This document shows positions 39,217 through 51,900 of a stretch of 64,000 nucleotides of DNA, piece after piece; position 1 is the first letter of the stretch, and each line of letters begins with the position of its first letter. Origin of the DNA: Arenicola marina (Eukaryota; Annelida; Polychaeta; Arenicolidae); NCBI GenBank assembly GCA_964019135.1, contig OZ025265.1:620001-684000 (forward strand). Reading direction: 5' to 3'. The position numbers were made by a program, and so were the translations under genes. The notes beneath the pieces were generated by a model, which made no database searches, was not told the DNA's origin, and saw nothing but the letters and a program-made list of their open reading frames with translations.

Positions 39217-39655
39217 GAGTTCGGATATGCGATCGGCGTAATCGGCGCAGATATTTGGAGCATGCGCACTTATACCTTCCGCTCATGTGCGGATCAAGAT
39301 AAACCGAACGCAAAATCCGCGGTCCACGTGAATGTTGCACTTGCTGGACTGAACAAATTTTGAAGATCGTTAAATAGCGCCATAAAATAAATCAACGGAT
39401 ACGTATTGTGTTCATTATCTTATTCTTGTTGTTATAATATTATTTACAGATTTGCAGGTCGCAATACTACTATATATATATTAAATGTATTGTGCGGCCT
39501 GGACGCCATGTTAGAAATCCTCGTGATCCTCCTCCGAATGGGGGAGTAAGGTCTGGGAGTAAAATGTACCACGTGACCGCCCTATCGGACCACAATCTCC
39601 GCGTTCGGTTATGCACTCCGCGGAGTCCGACTACACCGCTCGCATACCCGAACTC
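39217..39655. mobile_element. MITE-like element, copy 1
   Basis: Imperfect terminal inverted repeats of about 30 bp: the left reads GAGTTCGGATATGCGATCGG and the reverse complement of the right GAGTTCGGGTATGCGAGCGG. Length about 439 bp, no coding capacity, inserted in the 38-bp array. A target duplication could not be defined. Confidence 0.7.
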
Positions 39656-40043
39656 ATCCAATGCATCAGATGGTGGTGCCACTGTAAGTGTCCCAATGCA
39701 CCGCATCGTGGCGCCACTGTCAGTAGTGTTTCAAGGCATCGGATGGTGGCGCCACTGTGAGTAGTGTTTGAACGCACCTGATGGTGGCGCCACTGTAAGT
39801 AGTGTTTCAATGCACCTGATGATTGCGCCACTGTAAGTAGTGTTTCAATGCACCTGATGGTGGCGCCACTGTAAGTAGTGTTTCAAGACATCGGATGGTG
39901 GCGCCACTGTAAGTAGTGTTTGAACGCATCGGATGGTGGCGCCACTGTAAGTAATGTTTAAACGCATCGGATGGTGGCGCCACTGTAAGTAGTGTTTCAA
40001 AGCATCGGATGGTGGAGCCACTGAAAGCAGTGTTTCCAGGGTC

Positions 40044-40482
40044 GAGTTCGGATATGCGATCGGCGTAATCGGCGCAGATATTTGGAGCATGCGCACTTAT
40101 ACCTTCCGCTCATGTGCGGATCAAGATAAACCGAACGCAAAATCCGCGGTCCACGTGAATGTTGCACTTGCTGGACTGAACAAATTTTGAAGATCGTTAA
40201 ATAGCGCCATAAAATAAATCAACGGATACGTATTGTGTTCATTATCTTATTCTTGTTGTTATAATATTATTTACAGATTTGCAGGTCGCAATACTACTAT
40301 ATATATATTAAATGTATTGTGCGGCCTGGACGCCATGTTAGAAATCCTCGTGATCCTCCTCCGAATGGGGGAGTAAGGTCTGGGAGTAAAATGTACCACG
40401 TGACCGCCCTATCGGACCACAATCTCCGCGTTCGGTTATGCACTCCGCGGAGTCCGACTACACCGCTCGCATACCCGAACTC
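40044..40482. mobile_element. MITE-like element, copy 2 (by block duplication)
   Basis: Essentially identical to 39217-39655 and flanked by the same array variants. It therefore arose by duplication of the 827-bp block, not by a second transposition. Confidence 0.75.
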
Positions 40483-41081
40483 ATCCAATGCATCAGATGG
40501 TGGTGCCACTGTAAGTGTCCCAATGCACCGCATCGTGGCGCCACTGTCAGTAGTGTTTCAAGGCATCGGATGGTGGCGCCACTGTGAGTAGTGTTTGAAC
40601 GCACCTGATGGTGGCGCCACTGTAAGTAGTGTTTCAATGCACCTGATGATTGCGCCACTGTAAGTAGTGTTTCAATGCACCTGATGGTGGCGCCACTGTA
40701 AGTAGTGTTTCAAGACATCGGATGGTGGCGCCACTGTAAGTAGTGTTTGAACGCATCGGATGGTGGCGCCACTGTAAGTAATGTTTAAACGCATCGGATG
40801 GTGGCGCCACTGTAAGTAGTGTTTCAAAGCATCGGATGGTGGCGCCACTGTAAGTAGTGTTTGACAGCATCGGATGGTGGCACCACTGTAAGTAGTGTTT
40901 CAATGCATCGGTTGATGGCGCCACCGTAAGTAGTGTTTCAAGGCATCGGATGGTGGCGCCACTGTAAGTAGTGTTTGAACGCATCGGATGGTGGCGCCAC
41001 TGTAAGTAGAGTTTCAAGGCATTGGATGGTGGCGCCATTGTTAGTAGTGTTTAAAAGTATCGGATGGTGGCGCCACTGTAA

Positions 41082-43989
41082 ATCGACTATCATATCTGCT
41101 ATGAGATGATGGGTCACAATCTCGTTAACCTCCCGCGACATCACCTCGTACCGAAATTAATAACACAACACCAGAGTTACTTCCATAGTCCATGTCATAA
41201 GTTTCGTATCATACAATATATTACATTCCAGTATATAAGTACATAATTTATGTATGATTAAGCGTTATCATACAGCACACGCATCTGTACAAATGTAGGT
41301 CTCGGAACATCAGCATTAAAACGCACCTTACGACACGAAATAGTATATATACGGCAGCGAATATCCTGACATCACTCGTAAGTCCATCCACACCTCGCCA
41401 TGCCATGACCAGTACATAAAGTGTATGAATAAGCAATCACCAAGGCTAATTCTTCCACGAGACAGTCAATGTATTCCAATCTTTCACAAAAAAACCTTTA
41501 GCAGTATCTGACCTCGACAATCCGGACGATCAAATCATTCGTTTGGGGCCGTTATTTGAGATCCGGTCACTGACACGCTATTGGCCGACCCGCCAGGGTC
41601 AACGTATTTGATTTTGGCCAATCACAATAAAGCATTCGTATCACGTGATCCACCGCACGCGCAGTGGATCAAAACACACTAGAAAATTAACTCTTTGGTC
41701 GTTCTGTTCTAATCACCTAATGAACACAATTATCACTCTGTTGTCCAATGAAATCATTTCAAAAAGCCCCCCGAAATAAAATGAAGCAGATAAAGAGACA
41801 GTTTTCCTGAAAAATTTACTCGCAAGCATTCTTTCTGCGCATTCTCTAAAGTGACATTGATAGAGAAAAGGTCTTAGAGTAAAATGTATACACAACTAAA
41901 GTTCTCGTACTGTTTAAGTATATCTTACTCTTTGCCACTGATTTTACTTTGGCTTACAAGTTTGCTTCCATTTGGCAACACAAGAGATGTCACAAGATGG
42001 ACAAAGTAGCCATAATCAGCATCTATATCACTGACGTTAAATGTATTAACAAAAATTGGAGACAAGATTTTTGGTCGTATTTATACTTGGATGTATGGGT
42101 AGTAGAAGGCGTGAGGGTGGAGAGTGACAGGGGGGGGGTGCAAGGGTGGAGGGTGAGGGTAATGGTGGAGGGGGAAGATGACGATAATGGGGGAGCGAGT
42201 GCGGATGGGGAGTCGGTGGAAAGTGCGAATGTTCTTTTGGGGGGGGGGGGGGCATGGCCGTGCATCATGGGGGAGGCACACATTCGGGCGGGGGGTGGGG
42301 GTCACACTGCCGACAGAGACGCCATTTTGTTTCAGACACCCAACAACCAATCAAAACCGATGAGCAAAAGGATTGTAGGCTCATGTCGCCCGTTTCCACG
42401 GAGCATAGTACTGAATATTACTTCATCAAACTACATGCCAAAGCGGTTACAAATTATCAGCATAATTATCCAGCAATTGCGATGATAAATATGACGGCGC
42501 CACCAACACGTGTATTGATTACTGACTCGCATCCGCGTGTCTCGGAAATAATCAGAAGTTTCATTTCGGGGCCGAATTCCGTAGAAACCACGCGCAACAG
42601 TGCTGCTAGCTGGTGAATAAATCACCCTAGGGGAACCAGTTCAAAACTCTGCCCTCTACGCCTGGGTGACGTGTTTAATATCCCGGCCAGTATAGGGCAG
42701 CATTGTACTATGCGGAATACGGAATTGGGCAATGAAATGAAAAGAATCCAATATTCCTTAGTAACCCAAACAAAGTCGGCCATACTGAGGGTTAAGATTG
42801 ACCGCTGTAGCGGCCATCCAATGCTAGTCAGGCAGTCTCATGCCAACATTCTTCATCTAGATATACAGAGGAGACATGACGTCCACACTTGTCACCACAG
42901 TCACGTGGACACTATTACCGATAAGCTGAGTATAATCAGTACGAAAACATACAGACAAAAAATTCCGAGTACCAATAGTATAATTAGGAAATAAAACGAT
43001 GTAAAATTGCGATATTGCACAGGGAGACGAGGTATTTTGCCCTAACATCAGGTTACCGTGTAATAAATAACACACGGAATACTTATTGCACAATAATCCA
43101 GTGCATGCGGTAAACACAAGGAGAGGATGGCAATAAAGTGACAATATAATTACATGTTTGATTATTGTTTAAAAGATAAAAACATAATAATACACGTAAA
43201 GTTGGCACACTGGATGCTGTTGGTAGCTGTATGTAATTACAAGCATTAGTTCCATGTGTTATATCAGGGTTGACCTGTTGGGGGACACGGCTGCCACAGT
43301 ATGTGTTTTCAGAACAAAATTCTCTCGTACATTGATTATTGCTGGATGTTAGCTAGCCATTCACATTTAGGGAATACTTGAGATAATTTGGTTTCATTTG
43401 TACACAAAAACAAGACTCCAAAGGATCGTTTTACTATAAGAGTTGTGCCAATGGAAGTTCGTTGTTCCGGGAGGAATCTTGGCCCAATTTAGCCCTCATG
43501 TGCACAAAAGTGGCCTAAAACCCGAACATTTCATTGCATTACATTTCATTACAATCAGCTCAAGTCGTTACTTGTATTAACTGAGCTGAGCGGTACAATT
43601 ATCTCACATCACACCTCATTATAGAAGGCAAGACTCGGGAAAATCCAGCAATCACAAACGTAACATGAAGAACACGTTGCTTTGAGAACACCTACTCCAG
43701 CAGGTGCTCTGTTTTTTAGGTCCAGAAGCCCCTATTAAAATTAAGTTAATTAATTAATTATTAAGTTAAAAGCCGCTCTGTTATTGTTACTGGCGTGTCA
43801 GTTCATGGGGCACACGATACCAGTGCTAGAACTATAGATAAAACAATGAAAAGTACAGGAGTTGTAAATCAGGAGGCTGACAAGGCAGTGAACTTTTACT
43901 CTAGGATAATGTTGATCCTCTGTAAACCTTCATCAATTAGCCTTATTACTTATTTCATTGTATTATGACCCATTCTTTTCATTCGTACA
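41082..43989. other. intergenic region, no gene recognised
   Basis: Nothing with a recognisable domain. A purine-rich G-tract block lies at 42100-42300 and gives spurious proline-rich frames on the minus strand. Confidence 0.5.
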
Positions 43990-44225
43990 TACATGTAGAT
44001 TTATATATAATACTCTCATTTGTGTACACATGCAGATACATATACTCTCACTTATGTACACGTGTAGATATCTATACTCTCACTTGTGTACACGAGTAGA
44101 TGTACACTCACTTGTGTACACATGTACATGTAGATGTATATACTCTCGTTTGTACATATATTAAAATGTGGACTCCTCTCACTTGTACATACACATGCAT
44201 ACACTCCATCGTTCATTTGTACATA
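43990..44225. repeat. ~33-bp degenerate array (TATACTCTCACTTGTGTACA-type)
   Basis: Five to seven diverged units with CTCACTTGTGTACAC and GTAGAT(A/G)TA cores. It forces open frames that I do not call. Confidence 0.75.
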
Positions 44226-44960
44226 CTTATATATAGATACATGTCTTTATTTAGAGACGTTCTGGCACAAAACAGACTCCTCTGGGCTTTGGAATAGTAC
44301 ATTTGGACAATAGTAACCTGGGTTTGATTCCCCTAGGTTTCTTCATTTTTTTAAAATACAAATTGCCCTTAAACTTCTCTATTCCAAAGTCCAAACTGGT
44401 CTCCATACGAAAATCGTTTATGAATCAAAGCATATGTATATTTATATATCCTGTAAAGTGGGCAGCATTAGATAATGTTCTTGACAAGATTGTTGAATAG
44501 AGACATGCAAATAATGATGTACTGTAAACTCTTCATCTATCTAACTAAGCTGCAGTATTTAGATACGAAAAATAAGTGATTTAAAATAATCAGAATATAT
44601 CAATTTTAAATACTCACAAGCTAAATATATTTATTTGTATAATACTCTTTTCTAAGGTGGGAAGGACAGAAACAACTGAACGTTTCCGCCCAAAATCGCA
44701 GGGAGTCTATGTGGTTATTATTTCGGTAAGTAGATTTCCAGTTTTGTGGCCTTTTCTGTATTGATTCTGATGACGTCAGCTAAGCCAATCCAGGACATGG
44801 TGATGATGTCACTACATCGCTATCTACTACATACATCACGAAATATACGTCATTTCCGGCGACACTTCACACGAGAGCACGTGAGTCACGTGACCTCAGC
44901 AGCAATGACGTCGCCAAGTATTTTAGTCAGATTAGACTTTTTCAAGTGATACAGTCGCTT

Positions 44961-45120
44961 GGCGCTACCTGCACGCTACCCCACATTGGCCGTGCTATAC
45001 GGTGCTACCTGCACGCTAGCCCACATTGGCCGTGCTATACGGTGCTACCTGCACGCTACCCCACATTGGCCGTGCTATACGGCGCTACCTGCACACTACC
45101 CCACATTGGCCGTGTAATAC
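44961..45120. repeat. 40-bp x 4 minisatellite
   Basis: Four units of GGTGCTACCTGCACGCTACC plus CCACATTGGCCGTGCTATAC with single-base changes. Confidence 0.93.
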
Positions 45121-45283
45121 GCTTCTTTCCATCTCCTTTGCAGGCATCACCTAACACTTCCCATCCCTTGGTCCAACCCCGCCAATTCCCCATCCGCTCG
45201 TCTATAACCTAACAGCAACCTTAGCTCCGCGCATGCGCTGTCGTACTAAAAAGACCTCTACTGCCGAGGGTAGGCAATCTGCA

Positions 45284-45571
45284 GGTATCAGTTCTACAGG
45301 TCAGTAGAGCTTCTACAGATCAGTAGAGGTTCTACATGTAAGTAGAGCTTTAAAAATTAAGTAGAGCTTCTACAGGTAAGTAGAGGTTCTAAAGTTAAGT
45401 AGAGGTTCTACATGTAAGTAGAGGTTCTATAGGTAGCTTCTACAGGTAAGTAGAGGTTCCACATGTAAGTAGAGGTTCTACATGTAAGTAGAGGTTCTAC
45501 ATGTAAGTAGAGGTTCTACATGTAAGTAGAGGTTCTATAGGTAAGTAGCAGTTCTACAGTTAAGTAGAGGT
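45284..45571. repeat. 19-bp array (TCTACATGTAAGTAGAGGT)n
   Basis: About 14 degenerate copies with ACAGG/ACATG variants. Every unit contains GTAAGTAG, which looks like a splice donor on the plus strand, though no neighbouring exon was recognised. Confidence 0.88.
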
Positions 45572-48422
45572 TCTGCGTCCAGGCTCCCTTTACGATCAAT
45601 ATATTTAAACTTAATATCATAGGAAATCACTCCTAAAGTAATAAGAGAAGGAAATTATCCACATAAGTATCGAGCTGTTACTGTACACGCGGCACTGACA
45701 CCTACAACCCGATGGGATACTGTGCATCCTAAGCAACAACAATATATTCATGATATATCTTTAACATGAAGCCGGTTAGCACAGCAGCTTTAAAGTATTG
45801 TTTCTCTCCTTACTGCATGAACACTCGCCCTAATTAAACTGGATAATACTCAAGAACGATAACGTAAAATTACTAAAGGAAACCTTATGTTTAACGTACG
45901 ACTTGATGTATATCGCGTTGGCCTCTAGGCATTGACTTTCCTACACCATCTAGAGAAATTTGAATCCCTTTTTCCAGTAAGAACATACACGACAAAACTC
46001 ATATTCGAAATTTGACTGAGAACAATACATGCAAAAAATAATTATTTTATAAAACTCAAAAGTTTCCATTACTTCAAACGGTTAACTGGCATCCGACGTC
46101 AAGAATAATTCCAATGACCTTTAAATATGGTTGTCACGAGCATGACGTCACAGGTGACTAGACAGGCAGTATTATTAAGCTGTAGTCTTTGGTAAAAAAT
46201 TGTTGCTCGACTCGAATTAAAATGAAAAACTCCTCACTAACAGCCTACATATAATGACAAAAAGCTGTCGCTTCAGCTGATAGGAAAAAAAAACTAATTA
46301 ATATGCTCATGAATATTCATACGAAACACTGTCAAGGCATTCAAACCCGGACGCCACGTGGCTTTGTTTACCTCATTACTCGCGCGGATGATTCATAAAA
46401 AAGTAATAATGATTTTGTTTACAATGGTAACTTATAGTGAGAAACACGCTTTTAAACACTGATTTACATCATGGTCGCTTCAGACCAGTAATGCTACTGT
46501 AAATCTCAATTTCAAGAAATATTCCTCAAACCGCCGAAGCAAGTCAAAACAGAGCCATTCGACCAAGTGAGGCTGAGGGGAAAAGGAGGATAGTGGTGGG
46601 GGGGGGGGGGCAGAGAGACCGTCAAACCATTCGGGAAGACAAATCTAAATATTAACAAGACACTGTTAAAATCATCAAAAAAATATACTTAACGACGATA
46701 CAAAGAATGTAACAAGTTTTATCACCACACCACTCAGATAGAACTATATAGGTGCCTCGAAGCAGCACAAATAAACTTCTTGTTATTCTTGTCGTCTTGT
46801 TAACTATCTCAATACGTCGGGCCTTCATGGGTAAACATGAATACTCATATCAACTCAGTAAGCCATTAAATAAAATCGTAAAAAGTACAAACATAAGATA
46901 CAGACATTAAAAGCAATCCTCTAGACCAGTCTCGCAGTAACGACCATCAGAGACTCGCCGCTAACGGTTGTGTAACTCAAACTCCGACGAAACAGTGACA
47001 TTATCCGCTTTGTATCCAGTGCTATGTCTACTACGGCTGTTCCATGATACTCCCTCCGAGGCTCTTCCAACAATCTGCCACCCCCAGCAGCTTTAACAGC
47101 CACCCTTCATCCAGTGACGGGTTCCAGTGGGTAGAGGAAGAAACGGGAGATAAAACTCATCCCGCAAAGCTTTTTGGCTATAATCATCCAGCATCGTGTA
47201 TTTAAACTGTGTGTTTTCTTCAACATGCAAATACGTGATTATCACGTGTTACCACGTGGCCACGTGCTGTGGGAGGTATCGCTGGAGTAACCCACGCCTC
47301 CAATGCCCTGTGTACTGGCCTAGTCAGATGTGGTGAGTTAAGCAAGGATATTTGTTACAATGGCCCTTTAACTTTTGCTGCCAGTGAAGTGGTCTCCATC
47401 TCGCTAGAAACAGATACACACCGTTCAATGCCCGTGCTGATAGAATAGCTATATAGAGAGACTTCAATACACCCGAACACCAATCACAATGATGAAGAAG
47501 TCGACAACAAAGTTTCGAAAAAATAAACATTGGACGAGCGGGGACACACAGACTTGTGTAGTGACGTCAGCACACTGACGTCACCTGCATGGATAAACTC
47601 TTCTGACAGAGGGCGCAACAACTTCTCACTTGCCGTACATTCACCAACTGTACCGCCTCCTTGCGGGAGAGTGATATTTAGTGTTAGCGGCTATCCCAAC
47701 AGTGAAGGTGCCTTCCTCCGATCTGACGGAACCCACCGCAGTCAAATTTGTTGAAATAGTAATTTCAATTGTAATGCTTTACAAGGCAACCCTAGATAAC
47801 TTCTGATTGGATTGGGGTTAAAAGGCCTTTCAGCTTGATGGGCTATATTGTGCCAGTCTCCAATAAGCCAATGCCCAAGTAATGATATATATATGGATCG
47901 ATATAATACGAAGTCAGCAGATAGTGAATTATGCGTGTTTTATCCTATGAAGAGGAACTTCAATTGTTCATATCAAACTCACAAAGTGCATTTTACTTCT
48001 CGACTGCCGAGAAATACGCCTCCCAGGGCGATAAAAGGGGGATTTTCTACAATCTCACTGAGGAAGAATGCTAATCACAAGCCGAGGAGAAAGACACAAA
48101 CAGTCGGACAGATGTCGAGGAGTGAGTGAGAGAGAAGGGGACACACATGAGCCTGACCTACGTGTAATAAAGTTCAGCACTCAGGCACCCTAACCACTCA
48201 AGGCTGTGCCATAAAAAACCCACAACCCATCCCTCACCACCCAGCCCACCCCCTCAACCCGCCCAGCCCCCCCCCCCCCCACCCCCCCCCCTCCTTCCCC
48301 ACGCGATCCCGATTCGGCCCACAAACACACTGGAGCGACAATACCCGACTACCTATAAACTTGAATATTTGTGATAAATGCGACAGAGTGCGAGTACGGA
48401 ACGCTGGCCACCAGAGGGCTCT
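45571..48422. other. intergenic region left of catulin, no gene recognised
   Basis: No exon or family match seen. It holds a poly-G tract (46594-46610), a C-rich block (48230-48300) and a paired CRE at 47561. Short open frames, e.g. 46921-47103, show no recognisable domain. The catulin 3' UTR probably extends into the right part. Confidence 0.5.
47561..47584. promoter_or_regulatory. inverted pair of CRE-like sites
   Basis: GTGACGTCAG and its exact reverse complement are separated by CACA. Each contains the TGACGTCA palindrome that CREB/ATF proteins bind in animals. Function is inferred only. Confidence 0.4.
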
Positions 48423-48787
48423 CACAACCGGTCGTACGAGTTGACGGTCGCCATGACAACCGGTCGTACGAGTTGACAGTCATCACAACCGGTCGTACGA
48501 GTTGACGGTCGCCATCACAACCGGTCGTACGAATTGACGGTCGACATCACAGCCGGTCGTACGAGATGACGGTCGTACGAGTTGACAGTCGACATCACAA
48601 CCGGTCGTACGAGTTGACGGTCGCCATCACAACCGGTCGTACGAGTTGACGGTCGCCATCACAACCGGTCGTACGAGTTGACGGTCGCCATCACAACCGG
48701 TCGTACGAGTTGACGGTCGCCATCACAACCGGTCGTACGAGTTGACGGTCGCCATCACAACCGGTCGTACGAGTTGACGGTCGCCAT
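48423..48787 (-). repeat. 32-bp array spanning the catulin stop codon
   Basis: About 11 copies of a unit reading ATGGCGACCGTCAACTCG then TACGACCGGTTGTG on the coding strand. The first copy encodes MATVNSYDRL and the stop; the others form the 3' UTR. One unit near 48541-48580 is rearranged. Confidence 0.93.
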
Positions 48788-48994
48788 CGGTTTACTGCTG
48801 AGCGAGGAACTGCGACGGAAGTTGGGATCGGAACGCGCGCTTCCGCTGCCGCTCTGCACCGAGTCACGGTCACTTCCGGTTCCGTCGCTGCCGCAGTTTG
48901 TTGACGTCATCTCCATCTGGGGCGACGTCCGCCATCTTGGCATTGAGGTCTGTGAGCCGTGCTGCGACATGGTGCCCCGGTAGTCTATGTTGTA
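48755..48994 (-). CDS. CTNNAL1: catulin terminal exon (Ser-rich tail and stop)
   Basis: Seventy-nine codons plus TGA. Acceptor CCTCTTGCAG. The tail starts YNIDYRGTMSQHGSQ, continues through a Gly/Ser/Asp stretch (GSGSARSDPNFRRSSSLSS, several possible basophilic phosphorylation sites) and ends MATVNSYDRL. The last ten codons and the stop are the first copy of a 32-bp array that continues as 3' UTR. The vertebrate tail is shorter and unrelated, so this assignment rests on splice phase and open frame rather than homology. Confidence 0.8.
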   Translation of the reverse strand, partial: YNIDYRGTMSQHGSQTSMPRWRTSPQMEMTSTNCGSDGTGSDRDSVQSGSGSARSDPNFRRSSSLSSKPMATVNSYDRL

Positions 48995-51900
48995 CTGCAA
49001 GAGGGCGGCACAGGGTTAAGATCAGGCCATGGGGTTAGTGAAGATACCATCTCTCAAGTAGGGGTACATTGACGACATAGTGAGATCATAGTAACATAGT
49101 AACGTGGTAACATATATGAACTGGGAAGAAAATATAGTAAAGTGGAAATATATACAAAATTGGAAAAGCCTGAATTCTGCAACCTGCAGAACCAGTGCGC
49201 AAACAAGCGGGTCTGTACCTAAATCAGCGATCGGTGTAGCTTCTGGGTCCTGGACGTGCACACGGCTTTACTAGACACTGAGGGGGGGGGGGGGGTCGAG
49301 GGTACTGAGGCGGCCGGCTTCCCGGAGTACGTACCTTTGTTGTACATATGAAGCACGTGGTCACAACCTTGGCAATGGCGTTCATCAAGTTCTTTGTCTC
49401 CTGTATCACACTGTCCACCTGTCGGTTATATCACAAATATCACAGAGGATTAACACCACATTTTGTCTCCTGTATCACACTGACCACCTGTCGGTTATAT
49501 CACAAATATCACAAGGATTAACACCACACTTTGTCTCCTGTCTTACAGTGTTACCAAATACATGATTTCATAGGCATAGATGACAGCAAAGTCCTCTAAT
49601 TATCATTATCAATTGGAGAAGCATGGAACAGCGAAGCCATGTCCCCGGGGGTGACCCCCTACTCTTTGCGAAGAAGGACACAGGATCTTTATCCTGCGAC
49701 CACACAGACATGGCCACAGCGGGGCTCGAACCACTGATCCACGCGCCGTTAGGCTCTCAGGTGATCAGAGCACTCAATGCGAGCGCTGTAAGTCACTGAG
49801 CTATGGCGGCGGCCCGGTTTGGGGCTGTGACACTGTACCTTGTTAAATGTGGCCGCCTTGCCCATGGTGGGGGACTTGATGGTGAAGTTGAGCTGCTGAC
49901 ACAGGACTGGCAGCCGCTCCTGGTGGGCGATCAGCTCCGTCTTGTGGAGACCGGCCGGAACCTAAACAAAGGTCAAAAGTCAAAAGTCAATGGTCAAGGT
50001 CAGCGAGCAGTGTAATGCGTCACGTGTTTTTAATACTGGTGCTGCCTGAGCAACTGAGCTAGGGAGTCTCTCTACCAGGGTTCGAGCCCACGACTTATTG
50101 ATCTGCATACAGCCTAGCATGCATACCAACTCAGCTAGGGAGCCTCCAGCACCCCCCCCCCACCCCCCACCCACCCCCTGTCCCTCAACACCAACCCATC
50201 AAATACTGAGCTGCATGATATATATAACAACACAACTTATAATAAATCATAAAAAGAGAAAGCTATCTCACATGACTCATGAACTCCTTGACCGTCTTGA
50301 ATAGCTTGGCGCCCTCCTCCCCGAAGTACTCCGCCTGGGTGAAGAGGTCCTGAGTGGTCTTCAGCGGCCCCTCGCCCCGCGTGAACAGGTACATGGCGAA
50401 GGCCATGCTAGACATGTTCTTGGCGCGCCGCACGATCTCGTTGTCCGGCTCCTCCCACTTCTCGGTCTCGGCGTCCATCTCCGAGGTGATCAGCTTCATC
50501 TCGAGCCCCAGCTTGGCGATCTTCGCTTGCTCCTGCAAAGGCCAGAGTGGGGAGACGCTGCACGAGGGGCGTTTGGCACCAGTGACGTCAGCAAATGACG
50601 TCACGAAGGCGATATGAGAACATGGGTGTCGTACTTTTAAGTACGTTACTGTTTATAAAATGTGATGTGAGGAAATGACGTCACAAAAGTGACATCCGAA
50701 CATGGATTGCATATTTAAGTAGGTCAATGTCTATAAAATAATGACGTCATTCAGTAATATGACGATAAAAAGTAAGAATAGGGTGTCGTATTATGAAGTA
50801 TCTTAAGAAAATGATATCAAAAATAATACTTTATGGTCTTCATGAATGCAATTTCCAAAAACTTCCCTTTCAGTAATATATTTGCTGCATATTTGCACAG
50901 AACAAAATGCGGCAATAAAATATAAAATAGTTCTATCCGTACGATGCAAGAAAACTATTGTTACAAATATGTAACTAACAGGTCCATTAACAATCAGACA
51001 GTGTTAACTACGGTTCAAAGACCTATAGCCTCAACAGGACCAGATATATTTGCCGTACAATAACCATGCATCGTGAAATTTTCGTTCCAAAATAAAGAGG
51101 GAAACGAGTAGTGTGGTTGAAAACGTGGGACACATATTCGGTTAACATCTCTCGTGAATTGCATCAAACTAACATTTTTGGAAATCAGAAATTGACACAT
51201 TTGCCTTGGTAATAACAATAAATAGAAATACGTGGGACAAAAATGAAACGTACACCCGAGGTGAAAATGACGAAACATGCAGTTACATACTCAAGAATAT
51301 ATCCAAGATATGATATCAGGGGGGACATCAATGCTAAGAACACAAGAACTAGTCTATATCAAATTAATGTTGTTGGTTAAAATTTAAAGCCAACTAAAGC
51401 ACACACGACATGAAGCACTGTGAGCAGCGCACAGTTGTGCACACGGCACCCAGATGACGTGTATATTACCTCCGCATTTAGCCGAACAGGTTTCACAGAC
51501 CGTGTGGTAGTCCCGTGTTTCTAAGGCCAGACAAAGGGGGTCAAAGAACAGACATAGTATAGTACAGCACAGAGAGGTCCAGGGAGTTATCGGATTACAA
51601 ACAGTACGACACGCCGTGAAATGGACGGCGGGAGGAGTTGAAAAAGACTGAAATGTACATGTGAATGATTAGCACTTCATTGGACACGGCGAGTAAGGGT
51701 GAAAGAGGAGGCTGAAAGGTACCACAAAGAGGTGAACACTTATTAATATACATATATAAATAGGTGTATATCTTTATATATAAAGATTAGTAGGTGGGAA
51801 ACACACGCCTGCCATGCCCAAAATCATCAGAGCTGCGAGATTAGAACGTTAATAGAATTCAATATGTACCATTACATGCCATAATGTTCCAGCACGTGCA

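Larger units (their letters stand above)
38650..41081. repeat. 38-bp minisatellite with embedded, duplicated MITE
   Basis: The unit is GGTGGCGCCACTGTAAGTAG followed by TGTTTCAA(T/C)GCACCTGAT or CATCGGAT. About 39 units lie outside the inserted blocks. A block of about 827 bp including a MITE occurs twice in direct tandem (anchors at 39470 and 40297 differ by 827). Confidence 0.95.

Noticed and set aside
46921..47103. 60-codon minus-strand frame with a basic N terminus
   Set aside because: No domain, no splice signals, length within chance.
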